DNA from: Terrisporobacter mayombei
GTDB taxonomy: Bacteria > Bacillota > Clostridia > Peptostreptococcales > Peptostreptococcaceae
Direction: 5' to 3'
Assembly: GCF_020748465.1 (NCBI RefSeq)
Contig: NZ_JAHZMP010000003.1
Span: 124,001-188,000, forward strand
DNA: 64,000 nucleotides
Below the pieces are notes generated by a model. It was not told the DNA's origin. It did not search any database and saw nothing but the letters and a program-made list of their open reading frames with translations. The position numbers and the translations under genes are program-made. Below, one piece after another: positions 18,443-27,678 of this stretch (its first letter is position 1; each line of letters opens with the position of its first letter).

Positions 18443-19354
18443 ATGACAATCAGGCACTTGCGAATTTTTATTGAAGTAGCAAGGACAGGTAAAATGAGCT
18501 TAGCTGCACAAAGATTATTCATATCTCAACCTACAGTGAGCCAAACTATTCGTGAATTAGAGGATCACTACGGTCAAAAGCTTTTCGAAAGGTTATCAAA
18601 GAAGTTATATATAACATCATTTGGAAAAGAACTTTTATCATACGCTACTCAAGTAGTTGAACAATTTGATAATTTAGAGAAAACAATGAATGACAATCTT
18701 CATATAGAAAATTTACGAATAGGTGCTTCTGTAACTGTTGGAACTTGTCTTCTATCTAAAATAATAAAAGAATTTCATAGCGTTGCCCCTAGAGTAAACA
18801 CTTATGCTTATGTTAATAATACTACTATGGTTGAAAAAAAATTATTAGAATCTGACTTAGATATCGCTATTGTAGAAGGAGAAATCCATTCTCAAGATTT
18901 AGTCACTACTCCTGTAATAGATGATTATCTTGTTCTTTTATGTAATAATAATCATCCTCTTTCAAAAAAAGAAAAAATAACATTGTATGATTTAGAAAAT
19001 CAAAGATTTGCTATGCGAGAAGATGGCAGCGGTACAAGAGAGTTTTTTGAACAAATTTTACAAAAGTATAAAGTTCAGATACAACTAGTCTATGAGGCTA
19101 GTTCAACAGATACAATTAGAAGGGCTATTTTAGATGATGATTGTTTATCACTTTTATCTATACATACTTTTGAAGAAGATATCATATGTGGTAAAATCCA
19201 TATTATAAAAACTGATTTAAATACATTAAAAAGATCCTTTAAACTTGTTCATCATAAGGATAAAATCATGACTCCATCAATAATAACATTAAAGGAAATT
19301 TTGAAAAAATATAAAACATCTGATTTTATGAAAGATTTGTACATAAAAAAATAA
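18443..19354 (+). CDS. LysR-family (CysB/CysL-like) regulator of the sulfur operon
   Basis: 303 residues with an N-terminal LysR helix-turn-helix (H-L-R-I-F-I-E-V-A then S-Q-P-T-V-S-Q-T-I-R-E-L-E) and an effector domain with the G-S-G-T-R-E pattern near 195, common to CysL/YwfK-like regulators. It diverges from the CoADR-rhodanese gene across 187 bases, which implies control of that operon and of itself. The effector may be a sulfur compound or O-acetylserine; this is inference. AAGGGGG lies before the ATG. A perfect terminator follows. Confidence 0.9.
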   Translation: MTIRHLRIFIEVARTGKMSLAAQRLFISQPTVSQTIRELEDHYGQKLFERLSKKLYITSFGKELLSYATQVVEQFDNLEKTMNDNLHIENLRIGASVTVGTCLLSKIIKEFHSVAPRVNTYAYVNNTTMVEKKLLESDLDIAIVEGEIHSQDLVTTPVIDDYLVLLCNNNHPLSKKEKITLYDLENQRFAMREDGSGTREFFEQILQKYKVQIQLVYEASSTDTIRRAILDDDCLSLLSIHTFEEDIICGKIHIIKTDLNTLKRSFKLVHHKDKIMTPSIITLKEILKKYKTSDFMKDLYIKK

Positions 19355-19390
19355 GTATAACTTATTAACTTAAGTTATACTTATTTTTTT
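19345..19390. terminator. Bidirectional terminator between LysR and YkvI-like genes
   Basis: A 20-bp perfect inverted repeat (19345-19364 with 19371-19390, 6-nt loop) spans the LysR stop codon and ends in eight T. It serves both converging genes. Confidence 0.9.
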
Positions 19391-19399
19391 ATGTATGTA

Positions 19400-20470
19400 T
19401 TATATAATTCTCTTGCTAATCTGCTTTAGACATATGCATATAAATAATACAACTCCCAATATGCCCGTAAATGGATATACATTTCCCACTAATTTTTCAA
19501 ATGGAAATAAACCAAAGAAAAATGCTAAAACAGAAATAACAACAGCGATAATATTTGCATTGTACTTTCCTTCCTTTGAAACTTTGTCACATACCGTCCA
19601 AAAATTTGGTGCGGCTGTTGAAAAAATACCACATAATAAGACAATAGAAAAAACTTTACCAAATATAGGTGATATGGATTTTGCAAAATATAAAGTTGGT
19701 ATAGATAATTTATAAATATCCTTTATTTTTGATAGCAATGCAAAATTCATAACTAAAATAACTATCATCAATAATAGGCTTCCAACAATAGCTCCATACT
19801 TAGCTTCCCTTCTAGTATCTGCACTGTTTCCAAGAGAAGTAAAGAAAAATAATCCACTTACCATGTTATATGATGCATATAATATACCACTCTTGACACA
19901 GTTTCCTCCTGCTTTTTTAAGATTAACATCCTCCACTACTTGTGAAATATTATTTAATCCATCTAAGTTTTGAATCAAAACAGTAAATCCTACAACCAAA
20001 GAAAAAATAACTATAACAGGACCAATAAAAGCAATTATATTAATAAGACTATCTAAACCACAAATAAAAGCAATAAGTACTAATATCGTCATCATAGCGC
20101 AACCAACATAATAGTTTAATCCGTAATATTCTTGTAGTGTTGCCCCAGCCCCTGATATCATAACTATAACGCTTATAAACAATAACACTGGTACAAAATA
20201 TTCATAAAACAGTCCTACCTTATTTCCACAAAAATATTTGTATGGTCTGTATTTTTTATAACCTCCGTAATCGTATCCAGCTTCCATAACAGTACTTCCG
20301 AAATATGTAAATAAAATCAAGCTTATAACTATTGATACTAAACTATTTAAACCATTAGAAGTAAAAAACTGCATAATCTCCTGTCCTGTTGCAAATCCAG
20401 ACCCAATAATAAAAGCTATAAAAGCACCTGCAAATTTCATCACATTTAATTTGTTGATTTTTTGCCTCAT
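19400..20470 (-). CDS. YkvI-family membrane carrier
   Basis: 356 residues with about ten membrane segments. The N-terminal motif FIIGSGFATGQEIMQFF is the conserved start of the YkvI family, which shares the broken first helix of the APC/LeuT-type cation-coupled carriers. The likely role is uptake of an amino acid or related solute with Na+ or H+; no substrate is established for the family. AGGGAGG stands before the ATG. It is flanked by terminators and appears to be transcribed alone. Confidence 0.82.
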   Translation of the reverse strand: MRQKINKLNVMKFAGAFIAFIIGSGFATGQEIMQFFTSNGLNSLVSIVISLILFTYFGSTVMEAGYDYGGYKKYRPYKYFCGNKVGLFYEYFVPVLLFISVIVMISGAGATLQEYYGLNYYVGCAMMTILVLIAFICGLDSLINIIAFIGPVIVIFSLVVGFTVLIQNLDGLNNISQVVEDVNLKKAGGNCVKSGILYASYNMVSGLFFFTSLGNSADTRREAKYGAIVGSLLLMIVILVMNFALLSKIKDIYKLSIPTLYFAKSISPIFGKVFSIVLLCGIFSTAAPNFWTVCDKVSKEGKYNANIIAVVISVLAFFFGLFPFEKLVGNVYPFTGILGVVLFICICLKQISKRII

Positions 20471-20559
20471 ATATAATACCTCCCTATGATAAATATTTAA
20501 GGGCTAGTACTAAATATATGTATATATAAACTTTGTATGACTCCTTATAAAGTGAATAA

Positions 20560-20876
20560 ACGGTTTTAAAATCTCATAATCTTAGTAATTTATTATTTCT
20601 TTATAAAGATAATTATAGAAATATATCAAAAGAAATTTTCTTTGGGGAACTAGGATTTCCACGAAAAGATTATGCTGCTTTTCATCCTTGGGATAGTCAA
20701 GTTTCAAATACTTATAATAATGCTGAACAAGGAAGATGCTTTAAAGCTTATAGGAATGTTTTCGAAAATAAAGGTTATATAAAAGGATTTTCAGTTTTTG
20801 CTCTAGGACAAAAATACAATGATAAGAACTTTTATCCTTCTTCAGAAAGTATAGATCTTATCTCTAAATGGTATTA
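20560..20876 (+). pseudogene. C-terminal remnant of a TIM-barrel glycoside hydrolase (GH113-like)
   Basis: The frame is open for about 105 codons after a stop at 20557 and has no usable start codon. From about 20629 it translates as KEIFFGELGFPRKDYAAFHP, then W-D-S-Q, an EQGRCFKAYRNVF helix and a GYIKGFSVFALG strand before two stops. This is the order of the last strands of GH113-type barrels: catalytic Glu in a TEIGY-like strand, then a helix with Q-x-x-x-Y-x-A, then a W/F-rich strand. The N-terminal two-thirds is missing, and no match to it is evident upstream before the YkvI gene. The family call is by motif pattern only. Confidence 0.6.
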
Positions 20877-20883
20877 ATAGATC

Positions 20884-20929
20884 AAACACTAAACTAAGCA
20901 AAATTGAACTTTGTTTAGCTTAGTGTTTT
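20884..20929. terminator. Terminator after the phosphoesterase gene
   Basis: A 19-bp stem with two G-T pairs (20884-20902 with 20911-20929) overlaps the stop codon of the minus-strand phosphoesterase and follows the hydrolase remnant. Confidence 0.75.
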
Positions 20930-21484
20930 CTTATAAAATCTATCATTATTACTAATTAACTCCTCTATTGTGCATGGTTCAAAATTATTAATTTCTACAC
21001 ATGCATTAAATAAATTTTTTTCTTTTTTAATAATGTGAAATTCTTTAGTAAAAGAATCATCATGCATATGACCAAAAACATGATATGATCCTTTATTCTT
21101 TCTATACCATAAAAGTATTGGATAATGACAAAGCTGAACCCATTTATTATGGTCTCTTATTAGCTTACTTTCTTCCACTGTTTCGAAATAATCTAAAAAT
21201 ACATGATTATTACGAAACTTATAATCATGATTTCCTAAAATCAGATGTAAGTGCCCATTAAGTCTTCCTACTGTAATCTTAAGTTTCTCTTCTAAGTCTT
21301 GTTCCTCGCATACTATAATATCTCCTAATATGTAGACATGATCATCAACTTTAACTTTATTATTATGTTTTTTTATAATTTCTTCATTCATCTCATTAAC
21401 ATTATTAAAATATTCGCTTCTACTTCTTTTTAATGCTAACTCATGAAAAAAATGATAATCAGATACATAATATATTTGTGACAT
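20915..21484 (-). CDS. Calcineurin-like metallophosphoesterase
   Basis: 189 residues with the full metal-ligand set in order: Asp9 and His11 (SDYHFFH), GDII, GNHD, CHYP and GHMH. These define a two-metal phosphoesterase; the short length fits the small YfcE/PrpE-like or phage-type branch. The substrate cannot be predicted; cyclic nucleotides, phosphodiesters and nucleotide polyphosphates are all possible. It stands alone between a terminator and the divergent ThrE genes. A weak AAAGGATG ribosome site overlaps the region just before the ATG. Confidence 0.88.
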   Translation of the reverse strand: MSQIYYVSDYHFFHELALKRSRSEYFNNVNEMNEEIIKKHNNKVKVDDHVYILGDIIVCEEQDLEEKLKITVGRLNGHLHLILGNHDYKFRNNHVFLDYFETVEESKLIRDHNKWVQLCHYPILLWYRKNKGSYHVFGHMHDDSFTKEFHIIKKEKNLFNACVEINNFEPCTIEELISNNDRFYKKTLS

Positions 21485-21665
21485 AATTTTTCATCCTTTC
21501 TTTTAAACACCTTTCTATCTTATATGTATATAAGTTTTTTAATTTTTATTCTTGTATATTTTACTTTTTATTATTAGCTTTTCCATGTTTAGAATATTCC
21601 TCTTTTACATAATATAGATATAACTAACTTTATTATTTACCATGACATCTTAAGGAGGTAATTTC

Positions 21666-22454
21666 ATGGAAAATGAGTTTAAAGCTGACAACAAAAAAAA
21701 TGTACTACGATTAGCATTATTTATTGGTGAACTTATGCTTACTAACGGTGCAGAAACATATCGTGTAGAAGATACTATCATTAGAATATGTAAATCTAGA
21801 AACTATAATCATGTAAATGTATTTACTTCTCCAACTGCTATAATTATATCCGATTATAGGTTTGATGGATATTCATTTATGAGGACAATAAAATCTAGGT
21901 CCATAGATTTGAATAAAATTTCCATGTTAAATAATTTTTCGAGAAAATATGTTACTAACACTGAATTAACTGTACAAGATGCTATGGAGGAGCTAAAAGA
22001 AATTATAAATACTACATCTTATTCTCCATTAGTTTTAAGTTTTTCTACTGGAATAGGATCTGCTTTCTTTGCAACTTTATTGAAAGGAAACAATATTCCT
22101 ACTTTTATTTCAACTTTTATTACATCCATATTGGCAGTCATGATTTATAAAAAAACAATGAAAATCAGTACTATTCCTGCATTTTCTTCACTAATATCGT
22201 CAACTTTTATAGCTCTTGTTGGAGTTGTTTTATCTCAAATAAACATTCTTCCCACACCTGCTTTATTAATAGTTGGTTCTATTATGCCTCTACTTCCAGG
22301 AGTATCTTTTATAAAAGGAATTAGAGACTTAATTGCTGGTGACTTAATTTCTGGAGTTGCTCGTGCTTTTGATGCTGGTGTTACAGCTGTAAGTATAGCA
22401 TGTGGTGTGGGTATTATTTTAGATATTTGGCTTAGATTAGGAGGAAGTTTATAA
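21666..22454 (+). CDS. ThrE/YjjP-like threonine-serine exporter, N-terminal component
   Basis: 262 residues. The first 110 form a soluble domain with the family pattern MLTNGAETYRVEDTI, and the rest contains about five membrane segments. In Corynebacterium ThrE this part and the next gene's product form one protein; in E. coli they are separate, as YjjP and YjjB. The family exports threonine and serine, while YjjPB has been linked to succinate export. Since this genome region handles succinate, the substrate should be left open. AAGGAGG precedes the ATG, and its stop overlaps the next start by one base. Confidence 0.88.
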   Translation: MENEFKADNKKNVLRLALFIGELMLTNGAETYRVEDTIIRICKSRNYNHVNVFTSPTAIIISDYRFDGYSFMRTIKSRSIDLNKISMLNNFSRKYVTNTELTVQDAMEELKEIINTTSYSPLVLSFSTGIGSAFFATLLKGNNIPTFISTFITSILAVMIYKKTMKISTIPAFSSLISSTFIALVGVVLSQINILPTPALLIVGSIMPLLPGVSFIKGIRDLIAGDLISGVARAFDAGVTAVSIACGVGIILDIWLRLGGSL

Positions 22455-22909
22455 TGACAGATATGCCCTTATATTTACATTTTATATATTCATTTATTGC
22501 TACTGTTGGTTTTGCTATTTTTCTAAATGCACCTAAATCTACGCTTATATCTAGTGGACTTGTGGGTGGGCTTGGATGGTCTTTATTTTATTATTTAGTA
22601 AAATTAAGTGGAAATGATATATTAGCAAACTTTATAGCTGCTTTACTAGTTTCTTATATTAGTGAAATTTTAGCTAGAAAATTAAAACAACCAGCAATAA
22701 TTTTTGTAATACCAGGTATTATTCCTTTAGTTCCAGGTCTTGGAATGTATAATACTATGCTTTATTTAGTACAACATGACTATAACAATGCAATTGCGAA
22801 AGGTGCCGATGTTCTATTTGTCGGTGGTGCCATTTCTTTGGGAATTCTAGTTGTAACATCTCTAGTTAAAACCTTACATATGTTATCCATAAAAAAAGCT
22901 GCTAAATAG
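22454..22909 (+). CDS. ThrE/YjjB-like exporter, C-terminal component
   Basis: 151 residues with four to five membrane segments and the family pattern IIPLVPGLGMYNTM. The ATG overlaps the stop of the upstream gene (TAATG), so the two are translationally coupled and should form one exporter. A terminator overlaps the stop. The substrate is as uncertain as for its partner. Confidence 0.88.
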   Translation: MTDMPLYLHFIYSFIATVGFAIFLNAPKSTLISSGLVGGLGWSLFYYLVKLSGNDILANFIAALLVSYISEILARKLKQPAIIFVIPGIIPLVPGLGMYNTMLYLVQHDYNNAIAKGADVLFVGGAISLGILVVTSLVKTLHMLSIKKAAK

Positions 22910-22920
22910 CAGCTTTTTTT
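22891..22920. terminator. Terminator between the ThrE pair and the histidine kinase
   Basis: A perfect 13-bp stem (22891-22903 with 22908-22920, 4-nt loop) encloses the ThrE-like stop and ends in T7. It also lies at the 3' end of the minus-strand kinase gene. Confidence 0.9.
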
Positions 22921-25900
22921 ATTTTACAGGTAAAATTATTGTAAATTTTGTACCTTTATTTTTTTCACTTTCAACTTTTATTCTACCCCCATGTAAATCA
23001 ATTATATGCTTTGTAATTGTAAGGCCTAATCCACTTCCGCCTTTATTCTCACCATGTTCATCTACAATTTGATTAAACCTATCAAAGATTATATTATGAT
23101 ATTTTTTTTCTATTCCAATTCCTGTATCTTCCACAGTAATCTTAACAAAATCTTTTAAATCTTCTATATTAACTCTTATGCTTCCACCTTTTGGTGTGAA
23201 TTTTTGAGCATTACTAACTAAGTTAACTATACATCTTTCTATATCATATTTATCACAGTTAATTATTTTTTCCTCAACTTCAGTATCAAATATTAGCTCT
23301 ATACCACTAGATTCTATACTTTCTTTTAAACTTAAAGTTGCTTCTTCCACAATATAAACTATATCTTTCTCTGCTTTGTTAAGCTTGTATTTTCCATTTT
23401 CAATTTTAGATGTATCTATTATATTGTTTATTAAATTTAGTAGCCTATCTGTATTACTTTTCATAATATCCATATAACTTTCTAATTTTGATTTTGTTAA
23501 CTCTTTTTCTGAGTTACAAATACTTCTTATTAATTGTTCAATAGAGTTTATTACATTTAATGGTGTTCTAAGTTCATGTGATAAATTTATAAAATAATTA
23601 TTTTTACTTCTTTCAGCTTGTATAACCTTATCAAATAAAACTTTGTTTTTATTCATCTCATCATTTAACTGTCTCGTTCTTTTATTTACTAGCTTATCAA
23701 GCTTTTTCATTTTATTCCTATTATTATATAATAAAAATATGATTATAATAACGTATAAAATCATAGCCATATTACTTTTCCAAATAGGAGGCTTTATTGT
23801 AAAGCTAACACTATTTTCTTCACTCATTTCCCCACTGTTATTTCTGCATTTTATTCTAAATTTATATTTTCCAGGTTTTAAGTCTCCAAATATGGCTTCA
23901 TTATTTTTTACAAGAACCCAATCATCATTAGCTCCTTCTAACTTATAATAATATTGAATATTATTATTTTTTCTATAATCAGTAAGAAAATATTTAATTC
24001 TTATAAAATTTTCATCATATTTAAAAACTTTACCGTCTATATTTGTATAGTCTTCACCTTCCACTTCAAAGCTATCAAAATTAACTCTTCCTTTATAATC
24101 CGTTTGTAAAACTTCCTTTGGATTAAAAATATTTAATCCTTTAATTCCACCAAATACAAAATCACCATTTTTACATTTATATGCTGAGTTTCCATTAAAC
24201 TCGTTACTTTGAAGGCCATCTGTACTCCTTAAATTAGTAAATCGATTATTGTTAATATCAAATTTTGAAATACCATTATTAGTACTCATCCAAAGATTTT
24301 TGTCCTCATCTACTAATATTTGATAAACTATATTATTAGCTAAACCATCTTTCTCCGTATAAGCTTTGAATGTATTTTTATCTTTGTTGAATTTTAATAA
24401 TCCATCATTAGTTCCTATCCAAAGATTATGATTATCATCTTCTACTATATTTCTTATGGCGTTTACAACGGCTTCATCACCATCTTCTTTTTTATAATTA
24501 TTAAAGGTTTCAATTGTATTTTTTCTTGGATCAAGTTTAATAAGACCACCAGAAGTATACCCTCCAATCCAAAAAATTCCTTCTTTATCCTCATAAATTT
24601 CTTGAATATATGGATCTGATATTCCAGCTTTTATTAATTTATCTGTCATTCCAAAAACTTCTTCAGATTCTATATTTAAAATACTAAGCCCTTTTGGTGT
24701 TCCTATCCATAAATTATTTTTGCTATCTATAAATAGAGACTTAATATTATTGTCTACTAATCCATCCTCTGTAGTGTACTTTTCAATAATCATATTTCGT
24801 TTATCTATTTTGTTTACGCCATTCCTAGTTCCTACCCAAATAATATTTCCTTTTCCCTTAATAACACTTATGGCATTTGTACTTAAATCATATTTAGTAT
24901 TTCCTTCATAAATATGTGTTATGTTATCTTTTTCTTTATCAATTATATTTAAACCTTTATCTCTAGTACCTATCCATAATAATCCTTCATCATCTTCATA
25001 AACACCCATTACAACATTATTGTCTAAAGAATTTTCATCTGTAGGGTCACTTTTGTATATTTGTATTTTATTTCTTGAATCAAAGATACTTACTCCTGTA
25101 TAAGTTCCTGCCCAAATTAATCCACTGTCATCTTCCATAAGTGTAAATACAATATTATTAGCTAAAGTGCTATTATCATAGTCTTTATTCTGATAGGTAA
25201 CAAATGTATCTTCTTCTATATATTTACTTAAGCCTTTTTCAGTTGCTATCCATATGTTTCCACTACTATCTTGTAGTATTTTTCTTATAGCATTGGATTG
25301 CAATTTGTTAGTATCTTTTTCATCCATATTAAAAGATTTAGCTTTATTATTTTTCAAATCTATCTTTTTTAGGCCCTGTTCCGAAGTTCCAACCCACATA
25401 TTATCCTTATTATCAAAAACTATAGACGAAATTTTTCCCCATTGAGTAGTTTTTATATTTCCAACAGTATATTGTGATACTTTATTTGTTTTGTCATCTA
25501 CTTTGTTTATTCCTTGGTCAGTACCTATCCATAAGTTACCTTGTGAATCTTTATTTATTGAGTAAATATTTTTATCACTAAGATTGTCATTTAAACCTAG
25601 AATCTTGTCGAAGTTATCTTCTTTTTCATCATAAAGATATACCCCATCATTATTTCCCATATAAACCTTACCTTTATCATCTACATAAATAGTTAAAATA
25701 GCATAGTAAGGCTTATCTTTATTATTTTTATAATAGCGATAATTTTTTATAGAGTAATCAGATAAATTTATTTTACTCAAACCTTCATCTGTTCCTACCC
25801 ACAGATTTCCATTTTTATCTTCTCCAAGAGATGTTATATAACTACTTATAATACTATTCTTAACATCCTCATCATACTTAAAAACTTTTATATCTGTTCC

Positions 25901-26101
25901 ATTATATCTGTTCAACCCATCATTTGTACCTATCCATATATACCCTTTACTATCTTGAATTATGGTTTCTGCTGTTGCTTGAGATAATCCATTTTCTATT
26001 GTTAGATTTTCAAAATTCATCATTTTAGATGCATATATATTTTTAGGCAATATACATATTAAAATTGTTAAAAGAATTAATGTATATTTTAATTTATTCA
26101 C
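22919..26101 (-). CDS. Two-component propeller sensor histidine kinase
   Basis: 1060 residues. A signal peptide or anchor at 1-24 is followed by about fourteen Reg_prop beta-propeller repeats with the recurring G-x-I-W-I-G-T-x-x-G-L motif, enough for two seven-bladed propellers. Next come a Y_Y_Y immunoglobulin-like domain (about 680-770), one membrane segment (about 778-794), a coiled region, a HisKA domain with phospho-acceptor His842 in SHELRTP, and an HATPase domain (NLVSNAQKF, DTGIGI, GSGLGL). There is no receiver or AraC output domain, unlike Bacteroides hybrid sensors, and no response regulator gene is nearby. It probably senses an extracellular glycan or oligomer; this is inference. 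Confidence 0.93.
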   Translation of the reverse strand: MNKLKYTLILLTILICILPKNIYASKMMNFENLTIENGLSQATAETIIQDSKGYIWIGTNDGLNRYNGTDIKVFKYDEDVKNSIISSYITSLGEDKNGNLWVGTDEGLSKINLSDYSIKNYRYYKNNKDKPYYAILTIYVDDKGKVYMGNNDGVYLYDEKEDNFDKILGLNDNLSDKNIYSINKDSQGNLWIGTDQGINKVDDKTNKVSQYTVGNIKTTQWGKISSIVFDNKDNMWVGTSEQGLKKIDLKNNKAKSFNMDEKDTNKLQSNAIRKILQDSSGNIWIATEKGLSKYIEEDTFVTYQNKDYDNSTLANNIVFTLMEDDSGLIWAGTYTGVSIFDSRNKIQIYKSDPTDENSLDNNVVMGVYEDDEGLLWIGTRDKGLNIIDKEKDNITHIYEGNTKYDLSTNAISVIKGKGNIIWVGTRNGVNKIDKRNMIIEKYTTEDGLVDNNIKSLFIDSKNNLWIGTPKGLSILNIESEEVFGMTDKLIKAGISDPYIQEIYEDKEGIFWIGGYTSGGLIKLDPRKNTIETFNNYKKEDGDEAVVNAIRNIVEDDNHNLWIGTNDGLLKFNKDKNTFKAYTEKDGLANNIVYQILVDEDKNLWMSTNNGISKFDINNNRFTNLRSTDGLQSNEFNGNSAYKCKNGDFVFGGIKGLNIFNPKEVLQTDYKGRVNFDSFEVEGEDYTNIDGKVFKYDENFIRIKYFLTDYRKNNNIQYYYKLEGANDDWVLVKNNEAIFGDLKPGKYKFRIKCRNNSGEMSEENSVSFTIKPPIWKSNMAMILYVIIIIFLLYNNRNKMKKLDKLVNKRTRQLNDEMNKNKVLFDKVIQAERSKNNYFINLSHELRTPLNVINSIEQLIRSICNSEKELTKSKLESYMDIMKSNTDRLLNLINNIIDTSKIENGKYKLNKAEKDIVYIVEEATLSLKESIESSGIELIFDTEVEEKIINCDKYDIERCIVNLVSNAQKFTPKGGSIRVNIEDLKDFVKITVEDTGIGIEKKYHNIIFDRFNQIVDEHGENKGGSGLGLTITKHIIDLHGGRIKVESEKNKGTKFTIILPVK

Positions 26102-26324
26102 TATAAGTCTCCTTTATTGTCTAATTCACATAATAAGTATAATATATAAGAAAAAATTTTCAATATCATTTTAATTATACATTAAAAATTATTTTTTATT
26201 AAAGCCTTACATCATACTCCATACTTATTGTACCTTTTTTATTAACATAATAACAACAAATCAAAAAAATTACATGTTCAATTTTTTTTATATAATATAA
26301 AGCAAAATATTTTATTAATAACAA

Positions 26325-26357
26325 AAAAACTAATAGGCTAATTGCCTATTAGTTTTT
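26325..26357 (-). terminator. Terminator after the UPF0210 pseudogene
   Basis: A perfect 14-bp stem (26325-26338 with 26344-26357, 5-nt loop) overlaps the final stop of the decayed UPF0210 gene. The 220 bases between it and the kinase start are A/T-rich with no gene seen. Confidence 0.85.
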
Positions 26358-27535
26358 AAAAGAATGTATTGGGGCTGGAATTATTCTTACTGCAGTTTTT
26401 TTATTATTCATCATTCCTATGGCAGCCTCACCTGCTATCATATCTAATCCTACTGAACATACTGCAGTCATTGCTTCTAACTTTTCTAAATTTAAAGATC
26501 CTTTTATTACTCCATCAATCATTCCTGCATCTTCAGATACTGGTATAAGCGCTCCACTAAGGCCACCAACTCTAGAACATGCCATTACTACACCTTTTTT
26601 TACTGCATCATTTAAAAGAGCAAGTGCTGCTGTAGTACCGTGGGTTCCTACAGTTTCAAGTCCCATTTATTCTAAAATATTTGCTACTGAATCACCGATT
26701 GCAGGTGTTGGAGCTAGAGATAAATCCACTATTCCAAAAGGTACTCCTAATCTTTTTGATGCTTCTTGGCCAACTAATTAACCCATTTTTGTTACTTTAA
26801 ATGCTGTATTTTTTATAGTATGTGCCACCACATCAAAAGATTCTACTCTTACTTTTTCCAAAGCTCTTTGTAACCAGGTCCGCTTACACCCACATTTATA
26901 ACTACATCAGCTTCACCTATACCATGATAAGCTCCAGCCATAAATGGATTGTCTCCTACTGAGTTACAAAATACAACTAACTTGGCACATCCAAATCCCT
27001 TTGCATCTTTTGTAGGTTCAGCCATTTCTCTTATGATTTTTCCCATATTTTTTATTGCATTCATGTTTAATCCACCTCTAGTTGATCCAACATTTACAGA
27101 TGAACAAACTTTGTTAGTATAAGCTAATGCCTTAGGAATAGATTTAATTAAAATTTCATCTCCCTTTGTACAACCCTTTTCAACTAATGCTGAAAATCCT
27201 CCTATAAAATCAATTCCCAAATTTTCCGTTGCTTTATCTAACGTTTTAGCAAATTCTACATAATCTTCATCATTTGTAGCTCCTGCTATTATTGAGATTG
27301 GTGTTACTGATACTCTTTTATTTACAATAGGTATGCCAAACTCATTTTCAATTTCTTTTCCTACTTTAACTAAATCCTTTGCACAGCTCATTATTTTTCT
27401 ATAAATATTAGCTCTGCACTTTTCTCCATCAGAGTCTATACAGTCTAGCAATGATATACCCATAGTAATAGTTCTTATATCTAATTTTTCTTCTTCAATC
27501 ATTCTTATGGTTTCTAATATATTATTTATATTCAT
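26349..27535 (-). pseudogene. UPF0210 (PFL/DUF711) family gene with several inactivating lesions
   Basis: Two open pieces (27535-26849 and 26666-26349) and the sequence between them together spell one UPF0210 protein, normally about 450 residues. Reading the minus strand, the frame is lost at about 26871-26874, right after VGVSGPG. The following codons resume the family sequence in another frame ([15 protein letters not shown]). They contain TAA at 26778-26780, where the family has Gln (MG[13 protein letters not shown]), and TAA at 26667-26669, where it has Glu (ILE-stop-MGLE). In the last piece VGLDMIA runs straight into GEAAIG, lacking about 15 usual residues, and the C-terminus is shortened. 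The usual upstream ACT-domain partner gene is absent. Confidence 0.9.
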
Positions 27536-27641
27536 AAAAACCTACCAAACTATGTGCATTGAGTTAAATATTTCTTTTCTTTTTATATTAATAGAATTGT
27601 ATACAATATGAGAGGCCTTCGCCATATTTTTTGAAATAATA

Positions 27642-27675
27642 AAAAAACTGCTTTAAAAAATTAAAGCAGTTTTTT
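27642..27675 (-). terminator. Terminator after the ornithine cyclodeaminase-like gene
   Basis: A perfect stem of at least 14 bp (27642-27655 with 27661-27675) sits just past the stop at 27679 and has T-rich minus-strand flanks. Confidence 0.85.
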
Positions 27676-27678
27676 AAT

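Noticed and set aside
26419-26781. Plus-strand frame of 120 codons across the UPF0210 region
   Set aside because: Antisense to a clearly recognisable, though broken, family gene; no promoter or ribosome site.
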